From assembly GCA_911728455.2 (NCBI GenBank), contig OU452235.1, forward strand, positions 10,526,634 through 10,590,633: a stretch of 64,000 nucleotides of DNA. Direction: 5' to 3'. The notes beneath the pieces were generated by a model that worked only from the letters and a program-made list of their open reading frames with translations, was not told where the DNA came from and did not search any database. This document shows, piece after piece, positions 42,692-57,000 of the stretch. This stretch comes from Marthasterias glacialis (Eukaryota > Echinodermata > Asteroidea > Forcipulatida > Asteriidae). The stretch's first letter is position 1, and each line of letters starts with the position of its first letter. The translations under genes and the position numbers were made by a program.

Positions 42692-45093
42692 GTAAGTTAA
42701 CTAAGTTGGGTTTGTCGTGCAACTTACCAAGTGTCATGCTTTTTAAACTGAAATAATTGAATTAGTGAATGTCAGTGAATAAATAGACAAAAACGTTGTT
42801 ACATTTTATAATGATTTTCAAAAACATTAACAAAACATCATTTGTAATGAAATTTCATAGATTGTAGGCCTATTTAAATTGGAAGAGTCCATCATTCTTA
42901 AGGTTTTTAACCAGTAAATCGAAAACCCCTCGTCATGTGCTTTCTTGCGCTGATTATAAGTGATCTGAATAGTTGTAAACCAGTTGTAATATCCACGACA
43001 CTGATTCAATCTTGGTCTATCGACATGTCAGCGGATGACCATAAATACTTATACTTGATAAGGAGCAACAGTCCTGCTTATCAGGGCGAGGAAACTATTG
43101 GATTCTAGAAGATACTCTGTGGTCCCGGCCACTAACGGTCCGGGGCCCACAGAAGGACCCCGGCAAAATGTTGCGTGTTAAGTTACTCCATTGGTATTGT
43201 CATATTTAATTATTTATGTGGGGCAAAGTTTATTTCTTTAGGACCCAGGAAAATGTTTTAAACATTAGATGGTCTCTGGTGCAATCTAGGACATTTCAGA
43301 AGCGTTTTACACCATCCAACAGGACCTGTTGTATAAATGCAAAAAATTGTAAGCCTTTGAGACAGACTCTGCTAGTGTCGAAACATGAGGCCATTAACAA
43401 TGTTTTGCATTTTTTAATTAGAAATTTGATTTATTCGCCGTTCAATCCATTTTTCAGTCGGCGAAAATAAGGGGGGGGGGGTGGCCGCTGCGCCCACCCC
43501 TGTCCACACGTGACGTTTACTCTCTTGCAATAATACTGTGCAGAATTACGAACATAAAGGTTGCCAGTGCCGCAACTTCCGTTGGATCTGTAGTAACTTG
43601 TAATGGATCAAACAGGAAAAACTGACAAGCAGTTATACAGTTTCGACCAGTTTCATAAAAAGGAGACCTTTTTTGATTTATTTTATTTACAATGGGGCCG
43701 ACACCAGTAAGAACAATTGTTAACATTAAGGTAAAAATTCACAGCATAAACACTAATTTATTTTAACTTTCTCCAGCATTGGGGATAATATTCAACATCT
43801 AAATTGTGTTGTCATCGAATATTTGCAAACAAAGAGCTATTCAACATTTAAACAGGTATCGGTGTTCAAGCCAGGTGTATACAGCTTTCCGTTCAGTATG
43901 GAGTATCCGCTAACATACGAATAGTTGGGACCAATAACAACAGTGGACGGTGGCCCTTTTTTCGTCTGCACAAAACTTGTCTCTGGTTTACTTTCATTCT
44001 ATAAATGTTCAATCAAACACAGGGACTATAAGGAAGCAATTTGATCTCAATTAAAAAAGAAAGCAACTTGTACGTCAAGATGAAATGATATGCCAAATTG
44101 AAGTAAGTGAAAACGATACCACTATATACTTTCACATCACGAGTGACGAGGAGAACATTTTAAACATCACAATGATCTCAACCAACTTTAAAATAATAAT
44201 AAACTAATACCATACAAACCGCAGTTTGCCAATAAAGAACTTAAGAAAGATATAATCAATCACTGTGCAATTTTTAATAATGATATTGGTATAGCTGGTT
44301 TTACTGTAGAATAAAATACGCGGTATTTGTTAATTTTGATTAATAATGTTATTTTTATCTTGTAAAAGTCGGTGAAGTCAGTAATAATCCCTTCGGAAAA
44401 TTCATTAGGCTATCGATCGACAGAAAACAGTTTTTTATAAATCAGACATTGTAACTGATATGCGCACTTTCAGTGGCATGAATAGTAAACAAATTACACA
44501 TTATGTATGTTGGGCCGAATTATCTCAAAAAACGAAACATCCAACTGGTTCTTTCAATTTCCGAGCCACATGATTCTCCGAGTCTTTAAACCATGGATGT
44601 AGTTTACCACAAACAGCCGAAACTACCGCTGATTCTATTCATCAATATATCACCTGCAGGTCAGCCAACCAATATCATGTGAAATGACCGTGAGTGAGTC
44701 ATTTCAACCGTCTCTCTACAGAGGCTGTATCTAGGACGCGCAGAACAGAACGGGTTGTTTCTCTGTTTATGTGTTTAACCTTTTGTGCTTTTGTACAGAC
44801 CAATCATTACATTGTACTGCAATGCTTTGTAATAATTGGAACTGTAACAAAAGCAGTTGTACTTGGAAGCTAGCATGTTGTACACTGCTGTATCCACCAT
44901 GCATTGTTAAAGCTATTTGGTTGTTAAAACAGTTCAGTGCCGCCATACGCAAGATTGCCAAGAACCGTTTATTTAATTTATGATGTTATCATAATATGCT
45001 GCTCCCATAAAAAGGCTGAATAAAGAATGGTGTGTACAAGTTCTTGTTATTTTTACCATTATTATTGACTATTTTATTTATTGGTGTCCACAG
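42692..45093. other. Noncoding stretch, probable leader intron of the receptor gene
   Basis: It lies between the candidate first exon and the receptor exon. A G run (43,471-43,481) and several AT-rich parts are present. No zinc-finger exon was recognised in any frame. Confidence 0.4.
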
Positions 45094-45101
45094 ATTAAAT
45101 C

Positions 45102-46323
45102 ATGCAGCACCAAGATGCATCAATGGTAGACAACAATGATGACACGGAGCGGCTTCCCATGGCCCTGTCCACTGGAGTGTCTAGTGGTTTGTCTCGGCTT
45201 TTGCAGGACTCTACAACTGGCCCCTCGTCGGTTGAAAGACCAACTGCCGCAGAGACAGCGCGAGATACGGCCTGTTCAAGGTCGATCATCGATCAGTCCA
45301 TTACGGCGACATGTCCGTGTCGAACCCCCGTATTGCTTGATATGTCAAGGTGCGACCAGACCGACTTGGAACTTTTAGACTGGCTGAATAAATGTGTCAC
45401 GCTTGTCAAAACTGTACCAGGGTTGTCCTGCCTACCCGCCGCTGACCGCACCCTACTTCTGTCCGCTGCTTGGAAGGAGTTAGTTATCCTTTACATGGCA
45501 CAAAGCCATTTTAACTTTGAATTCCTCATACCCCAGAGTGGCTTGGATGAATTGGCTCAAAAGCTTTCTGGCCCTGGAACGATCCCCACTCGACACGGTC
45601 AGTGTTGTATTCACTGGAGCTGGATCGAAGGGATCCCCACACTAAGGAGCGTAGAGCAACTCAGGTTTATCTTGCATAAATTCCGTGAGATTCGACCGGA
45701 TGGGAAGGAATATGCATTGCTTCGGGTGCTGCTATTATTTAATGCAGGTAAGTGCAAACAATATTTTTTAAACACATCACTTCACTCTCAGAATGACCAG
45801 GAACTCAAAACAGTTCACACGTCTAATTTTTAAACCTAATATTTTACCACTTGAATTACAAGAATAATCCCACCGCTGACATCAAATTGTCAAAATGACC
45901 CCGACTTGTTTAAGTCGAAACATAAATGTTTCAATCCACCGCTAGTAACAATCCTTGCCATTAGAATCATTTAGAAATCCCCATCATAATTTACTGTATG
46001 ACAATGAATCTGGTTATAGTTCAACAATTAGATTAGTTAAGGCCAGTGAACTTATTCTAAGACTTTTTTGGTTTGTGTCTTAAGATCTTCGCGGTCTGAC
46101 GAGCTCTACGTCTGTGGAAGCAGCCAATGAGCGGATACATACAGCCCTGATGGAATATGAGAACACTTGCTATCCACGTGATCCACTTCGTCTGTCCCAT
46201 CTACTGCTCTTACTCCCCGGTGTGCGTGGTTTCAGCACCAAGGTATTCGAGAACCTCTTCTACAAACACCTGACACGAGATCTGAACGTTGAGGGTGTCC
46301 TTGCAGAGATGTTGCGAGATTGA
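45102..46323 (+). CDS. Nuclear receptor ligand-binding domain protein, NR2-like, apparently without DNA-binding domain; 2 exons
   Basis: Coding exons are 45102-45747 (donor GCAG|GTAAGT) and 46085-46323 (acceptor CTTAAG, stop TGA), giving 294 aa. Residues 1-85 are polar, Ser/Thr-rich and hinge-like. Helices 3-5 carry the nuclear-receptor signature: LVKTVPGLSCLPAADRTLLL, then AAWKELVILYMAQ (about 101-134). LRFILHKFREIRPDGKEYALL looks like helices 7-8. YPRDPLRLSHLLLLLPGVRG looks like helices 10-11, close to the TLX/PNR/COUP pattern. It ends with an AF-2 core VLAEML (287-292). The usual Asp-Gln of helix 4 reads Asp-Arg. The exon opens at 45,094 after TCCACAG, and TAA at 45,096-45,098 lies in frame just before the ATG, so if that acceptor is used translation must start here. 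I recognise no C4 zinc-finger exon upstream. A later acceptor (ATGCAG|CACC) would keep the frame open to an upstream exon. Subfamily 2 is fairly sure; the exact orthology is not. Confidence 0.85.
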
Positions 46324-46382
46324 CGACCATAGAGCAAACTATTATCTAGCACAGAAAACTAGAATACCAAAGTGTGTCGAAC

Positions 46383-46454
46383 AATAAATATATAGGCCCT
46401 ACGGTGGGGAAAAAAATATACTGTAATTATTATTAACATTTTTGTTGAAATAAA
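46383..46454 (+). terminator. Candidate poly(A) signals of the nuclear-receptor gene
   Basis: AATAAA occurs at 46,383-46,388, about 60 bases after the stop codon, and again at 46,449-46,454. Either could end the transcript. The call rests on motif and position only. Confidence 0.4.
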
Positions 46455-49400
46455 CAAAAGACTGGATAGATTTACTCGGTTTTTAAAAAGTGATTTTGCT
46501 GTTTTTGAACCTCTTGTGACGTCACATTCCCATGGTGCCAAGGTTCGAGCGGTTGTACCTAATCTATTTCAATTGTATGGTCTCCTTGGAACTCATGATT
46601 GGTGCATTCAATGTTAACCTGGCTCCCTTGAGACACTTCTTTCTGTATTACCGATATTCTTTAAAATTCGACAGAAACACATTTCAGTAGTCCCGTCGAT
46701 CTTGGTGTTTTTCGATCATACGGTGGGTATTATCGACAACCTATAAGCCATGTTACGAACAACAATTACTCAACTGAACACTCATTTTTTGTTTGTAAAT
46801 CACCATGGACCAGGGGTCATTGATTAGTCTGTCACAAGCCAAAGATTTGAGCACGGGGTAGTGAAAAACAAAGTTCAACGCAGAAAAGACTAAAAATTGA
46901 AACAAGCAAATTCCATGCTTAAATAGTTTGTAGACTAAGTGACAGTCTTAAGTTTTAACGCAAGAAATGTTTGTGCTACCGGTCATTCAAGCACAATTCT
47001 AAAGTATGCGTCGCCTTGAAATTGGACCTGTGACCTATCTCAAATGTACTGTATATGTAATTGCATATCAACGATTGTAGGGGAGGGGTGCAACATCCGG
47101 GATATTGAGCCCGGAGTTTTTTTCCCAGCCCAAGAGTGACTAAGAAATAAGGATGTCTATCAAAGTATATCAAAGTTGCTGCTGGATAACATGACTGATT
47201 ACATGAGCCTGGCCCACGGGCATTTTTGGGTTTGTCAATTATTAATTTTCAGTGACTTTACAGTATCTCTCTCACATCGTTCTCCATTTACTAAAAAAGT
47301 TGTTTGTAAAGTTATAATGACTGAATTCGAAGACTGAAAATATTCAATATGAACTCGAGCACTAGTTATGGTTGACTCTTCATTAGATTCACATATCGGT
47401 AAAGCAAGTACACAAGACTGCTCGACTCACAAAGCAATAAATAAAAGAGGTCACGAGTGTCGGGTGTGTACCGTAGATTTGCAGTCAAATTATCGACAAG
47501 GTATCACGTCCAGTTATACGCTCTTTATCGTGGACCAAGGTTTATCGCAAAATGGATAGCTATTCTGACAATAGGTTTGTGACAGGGTTCAAGAAAGGTT
47601 ATACTTTGTACTTAAAATAGCCATCTTACGTTTTTTTACCTACTCGACCTTTGACACGCATCTTAGGGTTGCCAGGTGTCGGGTCCGTGTTATATTTTAC
47701 TGTTTTATGTTAATATAGCCGCGTACGAATGAAGGGGCTACGGCTATAGCTGTTGGAGAATATGGCTTTTCGGCGTTCCAGCCATAGCCATTAAGCAGTT
47801 AATTCCGACATGCTCGCGTGGTCACATGTGCTTGGCTGGTGGATTTCAATACAGTACAAAGTGTTTTTATGGGTGGAACTGACGGAGAAAAAGACTAAGA
47901 TTTCCTTTCGTAGAGTTAAACCTTATTTTGTAAGATAAGACATTCATAACTCGATAAATGAGGTATAGTTCATTTTGAATTGGAGAGACCTGTAGAGATT
48001 TTTCTTTCCACATTGGAAGAATCAGAGGTACGATCAAAAGCCTCAAATTCCACTTCTACCAAGGTTGAACCAAGGAACGCTTTACAACTGAACAAAACTT
48101 CCATTGTATAATAAAATGTTTTCCATTACACTTTTTTAAGGAAATGGCATTCCGTTCAAAACTAATGACTGTGTTTAAAGATGTACCAAAATAATGCGAA
48201 TTAGATTATTTATTTTAAAAATCCTGATCATTTGATCTTTTGCAGAAATCACTGTAGACTTGTAGCATTTTGTGAACGTAAGTGCAAAACTATCATTGGC
48301 CTTTATATTATTTATTCAAATGCTTCGGCTTCACATGGAACAAAGCAGATAAAGCCACGTATTTTGTTTGTAGAATGTACTTAGATTATGCAAAACTTTA
48401 TTAAAAAGAAAACTTGACACAATTGTTAACTACATTTTTAGCATGATTTCATGTGATCTTAAAGTATTTTTAGAAAAGAAAGGCTTGCCACGTTATGTGC
48501 ATAACGTTAACCAAAATGGGTTTTCTTTATTTGAAACTTTCGTTGTTTATTTAAAATGTGTTTTTATTTTTTTTTATTTTTTCATTTTGCTCGTCATGAA
48601 ATGATGTAGAAATAAGTTATAAATTATTTCACTAAAAGTGTGTTTTTCTCGACTCTTAATAAGCTCTTTTAAAAACCAATAGTCTATGTTTTGTTTTAAC
48701 TCCAATGATAATTCAATCGTGTGTGATTTAATTTAAGACAAATACAGTCTTCGATAAAGACTGAAACACTCGTGTAAATACAAACACTTCTAGATCAGAT
48801 CGAGGGTCTCCACGTGCTCCAGCTTTCATGGCCAAACTTCGACCAGTTTCTGACCCGGAAGTGTTTGAGAAGAGGTGTAGATTGTTCTAAACGACTGTTG
48901 CAGTCGAAAATTGGGAGTGATTAGCGATCTGTAAAATAATTTGGTTAAAGTTTGTTAATTTGTCAGATTGTAATAAATGTTGGATTTTCAAGTATAAAAT
49001 ACAGATGCCAAAAGAGACGAAGCACTGTCTCATTGTGTTTATTAGACATTTGGTTTGATTTTTAACAGAAATGACGTCATTAACGTAGTTTAAATTTATT
49101 CCACCCGTACAGTTTTCTCTCAACAATAATCACTAATCTGAAGGAAGAAATTGGACAAAGAAATGGCTTGCAGGTTCCGTCAACCTAAATTTGACTAACG
49201 CTTACAATAGATATGAATGATTGAAACAACAGATAGTCGAATACTGACATCGTATTAAGAATCAAAATGCGATATCACACTTATTTATTCGTATTATTGC
49301 AATATCAATTATTGCAATATCAATAATTGGTTTAACGTCTTTATCAAATCGAAATGTGGAGGATGAACAATTAATCATCTATTATTGCTTGCTAGCGACA

Positions 49401-52400
49401 GCACATCCACCAGCATGAATAATTTTGATGGCGAATTAATAACATCCCAAAATTAAATATTCTGTAACCCTTGATTGTTTTAATCAATGATTTTCTGTAG
49501 CTACATATTGTACGTTAAAATTGTCGAACCCGCTTCTTAAAATGTCAGCAAAAACCTATATACACGCTCAAACCTCGATCTCGATCTGACCATAAGAAAA
49601 TAGATCTGACCTACATTACATGTACATGTAAGCTAGATGGAACTATTAATAAACACGAAGATCCTTGGCCCCGCGAATGGCCTCCGCCGCCTGGCCCCGT
49701 TGTCAGCCGAGGCAGAGACGGCAGCGTGGACAACGACTCCGGTTTGTATGGAGGTAGGCCATGCCCGTGTACTGGCGCTGCCAAACGTGAGGTTGTGGTT
49801 ACGAAAGCGCAACCGCATTAAAGGTGAAATATTAGGCCTCACCATAACGTTCTTTCTTTCGTTGACCTACCAGCAACGAAGCAAAGGTTGATCATGGTTC
49901 CTTTAGTAAGGGCGTGCACACTGTTACTTAGGCAGGCCTTAAACACAGCCCCAACTGCCTCTGTAACTCATTCCCTTCCCATATCAATATATATGACTGT
50001 TATGCAAAGTCGGCTCATACTGGAAACTTTACTTGCCTTTCCAATATTCATTACCATCAATTCCTGTGAGTCAATGATTAAATTACAACAAAGCAGGTTA
50101 GTAGATATTAATACTAACTAATCAAATTGATTATTTTCAAGAGTGGGCTTTCACTCTATAAGTTCACAACAAATGATGTCCAAAACATACTTCTTACGAT
50201 GTGTAAGTGCCTTCAAAGCAATTCAAAATTAGCAATTTTTGTGGCATTCTGACATACAATCACCACTCTGTAGGCAGGGTAAGACAAAACGCAGATTCTT
50301 CATTAATTTATTATAAACATTGCAATATTTTTCACATTATTGCCCTGACAAATCATTGAAAACAAAGCCCAATCAATTCGAGTGAAAGTCTGATGTAACG
50401 CACATGCATAGTAACTGTCGTCTTAAAAATACGTCATAAAAATGCATCCTTTATTGTTGAAGTTTTCGTTGGTAGTTTTAACAGCGGAGGGAAGAGCGCT
50501 AGTAGTGTTATACAGATTATAGAAACGAAACATTGACTATAGACGCATCTAGTTTCGCAACTTGATCTCACAATCAGATCAGGCAATCAGATCAGTTGTA
50601 ATTGTCAAAGACCAATATCCGTGCTTTGTGTGACCGTAGCCTGAGAAAATGTAAGCTCAATCGGTTACTGGAGTCACGAGAAAGTAGTGAAAAACTCCAT
50701 CTATAATTAAAAGAAATCAAATTGTTTACTGTTTTCAAACATTGGATTTCAGACTCGCGAGATCAAAACAAATTGTTCTATATTACTTCTCCGATCAGAC
50801 AAGAATGACAAGTATCCAGTGAAACATAGTTTTTATATAAGTGTTTTTTTATGTTATTTTGTTTCCCTCATTTCCCGTTTTATGTTATTTCTTGTTCAGA
50901 TTATAGCATCATGTTTTTTTCTACGAATGGGGTTATGTCAATTTACACGAGAAACATGATCAGTCACACCCATCCAGTGACACGTATACTTGGCCGGGTT
51001 CAAGTACACACAAACTGCCACAGTATTTGTATGTTGTCAAATATTAACTAAGATCAATAATAGTTCATTTGGAGATATTGTTATCATTAAATTGTTATCG
51101 ATTAAATGCAATCGATATAAAATCCTCTTCCACACAAAGCGCTGCTAATGTTTTTTGTATCTAAGGTTTTCGGAATGCATTTTCAGTGCAAAGCATTACA
51201 AAAATTCGCAGCATTTTGGGGGTAAATTTGTAGCATCTGACTTTTTAGGATTTCTTTAACGTTGTGTTTTATGTAGGCCTAATAGCAAAATGCACCCAGT
51301 GTATTAAAATGTCATGTAATGTGTAGTCTCTGTAGCGCAGTAGCATTACTAGCATACTCTCTGCTATTGATAATACAAAGTTTGAAGCAAAGAAAGTTGT
51401 GAATAAATCAAAAACAGAGCTAAAGCAATTGAAAAACGGATGACACGTTTCTAAATAAAGATCATACACTGAAATTGCTTGAATCTTTTCTCGTTACCAG
51501 ATGATCATCTAATTCTTGGCTCACATTAGGCCTGATAGTGCAGCAAAAATAAATTGCAAGCTCACAGCTTACTATATTGTTAATGTCGATTCCTATAGAC
51601 TTGAGAAACATGTTCGTCTGAAATGTCGTCCCTTTGGAGCAACTTATGTTTAAAACTATTTTTACTTTAAGTGTCAGAGGTTTACTAGTTCTGCTAAATG
51701 CGTTTCTCCTTAAAGATGATTGCCCGATTTTCGCCGAAAATTATTATTACTATTCTTTTTAAAAGTTTGACAGCTGATGCTGTTTCAGAACGAAAACCGT
51801 ACGAAAACTGTCGCACATGTAACGGAAAAGCACATCTAACATGTAGCATGCACATGTTTGTTCATGGCAATCATTTTGTTTTTGTTTTTAATTAATATAA
51901 CTACCACTTATCAATGGCGGTTCTTAACGCAAATGAAAGCTTACAATTTTCTCGAATCTAAAAATAGCTATTCAAAACTTAAATCTAAATTACGGTTCAA
52001 ATCGGACCTAGCATCTTCAAGTTAGTGGAATTTTAGTGGTTTGCATATAGAAGAGCCATGGTTTGACTTAGAAAAAGACGAGTAAAATCAGATTGAAAAA
52101 GTTTCATGTTTGAGTACAATGTGCAAGATCACTGGAATGTAAACGCTTAGTATGTGTGTGTCAAACCACAGCACACGGCAGAATGGAACTTATAACATCC
52201 TTGGTTGGATTTTCTATTTCGCCTTATAAGAGGCGCCGTGTTTCCTAAATAACCATAATCCAAATGAAGAACTTGTGACTGCTTATAGTCAGCTGATCCC
52301 ATGACATATCGATGACGTCAGGATGCACTTAACATTCCAGCATTTAGTACCATCATGAGGATGGTGTGAACTTGAAGATCGGCATAAATCAACCTAGGTT

Positions 52401-53024
52401 GTCTGTAAGGAATGGAATGTAATATCGCCAATCGGTTTCAACACCAAATTTCAGAGATCTATAATGATTCCACAACGTAATTGTATAGGCCGATGTTCAG
52501 ATTAAGCTAATGTACATGTATACATGTGCACATTTTCTTTATGAAAATTCATATCCGAAAAAAATGGCGAAGGGTTACATTTTTGTGTGTAAAGTTTATG
52601 TTGTTCGAAAAAACGATTTATTATGTTCTCAACAACCGACCTGGTTTCGAAAGACATGAATTGAGGGCAGCTTATTTAGGAAACTAAACACATGTAACTT
52701 ATACCTCATTCAAATTACATGACACCAGACAATATATTACAATGTCGATCATGTAAACGTGTCTGAAAAGGATTGCATCAATATAGATTTGGACGATGAC
52801 ACCTTCTTCGTTGTTACATTTTTGTTTTACCTTGTGCTTTTCCACAGCCCTGTTCTTATAACCGAAAACAGACTCTGCATATTTGAACATTGTAAGCAAA
52901 AAGGCAACAATTCGCAAAGAAAAAAGCGAAAGTTGACTTCCTCGTGCTGTGATGTGCAATGAAAGGTGAATGAAGAGGTGGAAGACAATCAACCATCGGG
53001 AGGTTAGATCATTTCATCTTTCAG
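46455..53024. other. Intergenic stretch downstream of the receptor gene
   Basis: Only the GC-rich island at 49.6-49.8 kb stands out. A sequence at 50,728-50,770 (TGTTTTCAAACATTGGATTT, then CAGACTCGCGAGATCAAAA) recurs in diverged form at about 9,508-9,547, marking another interspersed repeat. No genes could be supported. Confidence 0.45.
49625..49830. other. GC-rich island open in several frames
   Basis: This is about 200 bp of markedly higher GC than its surroundings, with few stops in three frames. One plus-strand frame reads EDPWPREWPPPPGPVVSRG and on to a possible donor at GGAG|GTAGGC; other frames are Ala/Arg-rich. It could be an exon, a CpG-type regulatory element or a retained repeat. 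Nothing decides between them. Confidence 0.2.
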
Positions 53025-53225
53025 GATCAAGTTGGCTTTGTGGTATCTTGTCCTGTCTTTCACCTCTGTGGACTCCGGTTCGAATCCCACCTCAGGACTG
53101 GAACGTCACATATGGATTATGTTTTCAGTCCCTACCTCTAAGGGTTTCCCCTATTTGGGGTTTTCCTCACTCATCTACATGTACAACTGGAATGTCGCTT
53201 GTGAGATTCCCTTGGTTTCATTACC
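53025..53225 (+). repeat. tRNA-derived SINE, family B
   Basis: The A-box region is TTGGCTTTGTGGTATC and the B box is GGTTCGAATCCCACC. The body includes TTTTCAGTCCCTACCTCTAA and GGGGTTTTCCTCACTCAT, matching the copy at 30.8 kb. Confidence 0.6.
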
Positions 53226-54070
53226 AGAATGATTGAAAATAATACTGCGCATGCACTGAGGAACAATCAATTGTAAACACATGTATGAGAAAAATAACAA
53301 CCCATGATGTTTGGAACAGTTGTGATCACCATTCAAATGATGTTTGTTTGTAATGCTTGTTTGATGTTGATATTGTTTACGTGGGAGATATACACCTATA
53401 GTCTTCAATTGGATGTGGAGTTTGAAAATACCGAACCAAACAACTCTGTTTTGATTAGGATAGAAATATTATTACAAGAGCCTACTCCCTCCTATAAAAA
53501 AAGTTGGGCAATAACTGATTTATAAGTAACCAGCATATCGAAAATCGAACTCTATGCAATGTCCCGATTTGTCATCGGCCTGTTTGTTCTGATTATATTT
53601 ATTTGTTTGTAATGTTATTATTAGTTAATTTTGTTATTACAACAAAGCAAGTCGTATATTCATTGGCGACCCCAAGGTTGTTTTATGTCCAGGGTAACTA
53701 ACCCAGAACTGATGGCGCCATGGTTTGGAAGAGGAAACAAAGTGTAACATGATTCGCATCCTAACTCTTTATTCATGATTAATTTACTGAGTTCAAGTTG
53801 ATCTATCCGGACGACAAACATTATTTGGATCATTCGCCCCTTGAAAATGTTCCACAGCATGGTGTGACAAGCGCATACCGATTTCAACGCAAATAGTAAG
53901 TTGTTTTTGAATGCAGTCGACTAGTTTTTCGCGAATTTAATCGTGATTCAGTAATAACTTTTATCAGACAGTTACAATTTCCTACGTGAAAATGAAAAAG
54001 GACAGTCTGCCTGCCTGAAGTTTTACAATTACTAATAATATTGAAATTAAACAATACCGTTACCACCAAA

Positions 54071-57000
54071 TCATCCACATGCAGACTATCAAACCACAGA
54101 TCGCACCCAAAACATCCACAGAGACTATCAAACCAAAGAATGCACCCAAAACATCCACAGAGACCAGCAAACTAAAGATTACATCCAAAACATCCACATG
54201 CAGACTATCAAACCAAAGATTGCACCCAAGACATCCACAGAGACTATCAAACCAAAGATTGCACCCAAAACATCCACAGAGACTATCAAACCACAGATTG
54301 CACCCAAAACATCCACATAGACTATCAAACCAAAGAATGCACCCAAAACATCCACAGAGGCCAGCAAACCAAAGATTACATCCAAAACATCCACATGCAG
54401 ACTATCAAACCAAAGTTTGTACCCAAAACATCCACAGAGACTATCAAACCAAAGATTGCACCCAAAATATCCACAGAGACTAGCAAAACAAAAATTACAC
54501 CCAAAACATCCACATGCAGACTATCAAACCACCCAAAACATCCACAGAAACTATCCAACCAAAGAATGCACCCAAAACATCCACAGAGACTAGCAAACCA
54601 AAGATTACACCCAAGACATCCACAGAGACTATCAAACCAAAGAATGCACCCAAAACATCCACAGAGACCAGCAAACCAAAGATTACATCCAAACATCCAC
54701 ATGCAGACTATCAAACCAAAGATTGCACCCAAGACATCCACAGAGACTATCAAACCAAAGATTGCACCCAAGACATCCACAGAGACTAGCAAACCAAAGA
54801 TTACACCCAAAACATCCACAGAGACTAGCAAACCAAAGATTGCACCCAAGACATACACAGAGACTAGTAAACCAAAGATTGTACCCAAAACATCCACAGA
54901 GAATATCAACCCAAAGATTGCACCCAAAACACCCACAGAGACTATCAAACCAAAGATTGTACCCAAAACATCCACAGAGACTAGCAAACCAAAGATTGCA
55001 CCCAAAACATCCACAGAGACTAGTACACCAAAGATTGTACCCAAAACATCCACAGAGACTAGTAAACCAAAGATTGTACCCAAAACATCCACAGAGAATA
55101 TCAACCCAAAGATTGCACCCAAAACACCCAGAGATTATCAAACCAAAGATTGTACCCAAAACATCCACAGAGACTAGTAAACCAAAGATTGTACCCAAAA
55201 CATCCACAGAGACTATCAAACCAAAGATTGCACCCAAGACATCCACAGAGACTATCAAACCAAAGATTGTACCCAAAACATCCACAGAGAATATCAACCC
55301 AAAGATTGCACCCAAAACACCCAGAGACTATCAAACCAAAGATTGTACCCAAAACATCCACAGAGACTAGCAAACCAAAGATTGTACCCAAAGCATCCAC
55401 AGAGACTATCAAACCAAAGATAACACCCAAGACATCCACAGAGACTATCAAACCAAAGATTGTACCCAAAACATCCACAGAGAATATCAACCCAAAGATT
55501 GCACCCCAAACACCCAGAGACTATCAAACCAAAGATTGTACCCAAAACATCCACAGAGACTAGCAAACCAAAGATTGTACCCAAAGCATCCACAGAGACT
55601 ATCAAATCAAAGATTGCACCCAAGACATCCACAGAGACTATCAAACCAAAGATTGCACCCAAAACATCCACAGAGACTAGTAAACCAAGATTGTACCCAA
55701 AACATCCACAGAGAATATCAACCCAAAGATTGCACCCAAGACATCCACAGAGACTAGCAAACCAAAGATTGCACCCAAAACATCCACAGAGACTAGTACA
55801 CCAAAGATTGTACCCAAAACATCCACAGAGACTAGTAAACCAAAGATTGTACCCAAAACATCCACAGAGAATATCAACCCAAAGATTGCACCCAAAACAC
55901 CCAGAGACTATCAAACCAAAGATTGTACCCAAAACATCCACAGAGACTAGCAAACCAAAGATTGTACCCAAAGCATCCACAGAGACTATCAAACCAAAGA
56001 TTGCACCCAAGACATCCACAGAGACTATCAAACCAAAGATTGTACCCAAAACATCCACAGAGAATATCAACCCAAAGATTGCACCCAAAACACCCAGAGA
56101 CTATCAAACCAAAGATTGTACCCAAAACATCCACAGAGACTAGCAAACCAAAGATTGTACCCAAAGCATCCACAGAGACTATCAAACCAAAGATAACACC
56201 CAAGACATCCACAGACTATCAAACCAAAGATTGTACCCAAAACATCCACAGAGAATATCAACCCAAAGATTGTACCCAAAACATCCACAGAGACTAGCAA
56301 ACCAAAGATTGTACCCAAAGCATCCACAGAGACTATCAAACCAAAGATTGCACCCAAGACATCCACAGAGACTATCAAACCAAAGATTGTACCCAAAACA
56401 TCCACAGAGAATATCAACCCAAAGATTGCACCCAAAACACCCAGAGACTATCAAACCAAAGATTGTACCCAAAACATCCACAGAGACTAGCAAACCAAAG
56501 ATTGTACCCAAAGCATCCACAGAGACTATCAAACCAAAGATAACACCCAAGACATCCACAGAGACTATCAAACCAAAGATTGTACCCAAAACATCCACAG
56601 AGAATATCAACCCAAAGATTGCACCCAAAACACCCACAGAGACTATCAAACCAAAGATTGTACCCAAAACATCCACAGAGAATATCAACCCAAAGATTGC
56701 ACCCAAAACACCCAGAGACTATCAAACCAAAGATTGTACCCAAAACATCCACAGAGACTAGCAAACCAAAGATTGTACCCAAAGCATCCACAGAGACTAT
56801 CAAACCAAAGATAACACCCAAGACACCCACAGAGACTATCAAACCAAAGATTGTACCCAAAACATCCACAGAGAATATCAACCCAAAGATTGCACCCAAA
56901 ACACCCACAGAGAATATCAAACCAAAGATTGTACCCAAAACATCCACAGAGAATATCAAACCAAAGATTGTACCCAAAACACCCAGAGACTATCAAACCG

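Noticed and set aside
28500-45100. A zf-C4 DNA-binding domain exon for the receptor gene
   Set aside because: I searched by eye for the paired-Cys zinc-finger pattern and P-box coding on the plus strand and found none. A short or diverged exon could still be missed.
45095-45289. Minus-strand and +2-frame ORFs over the receptor exon
   Set aside because: They are shadows of the real LBD frame, which has clear family motifs and agreeing splice phases.
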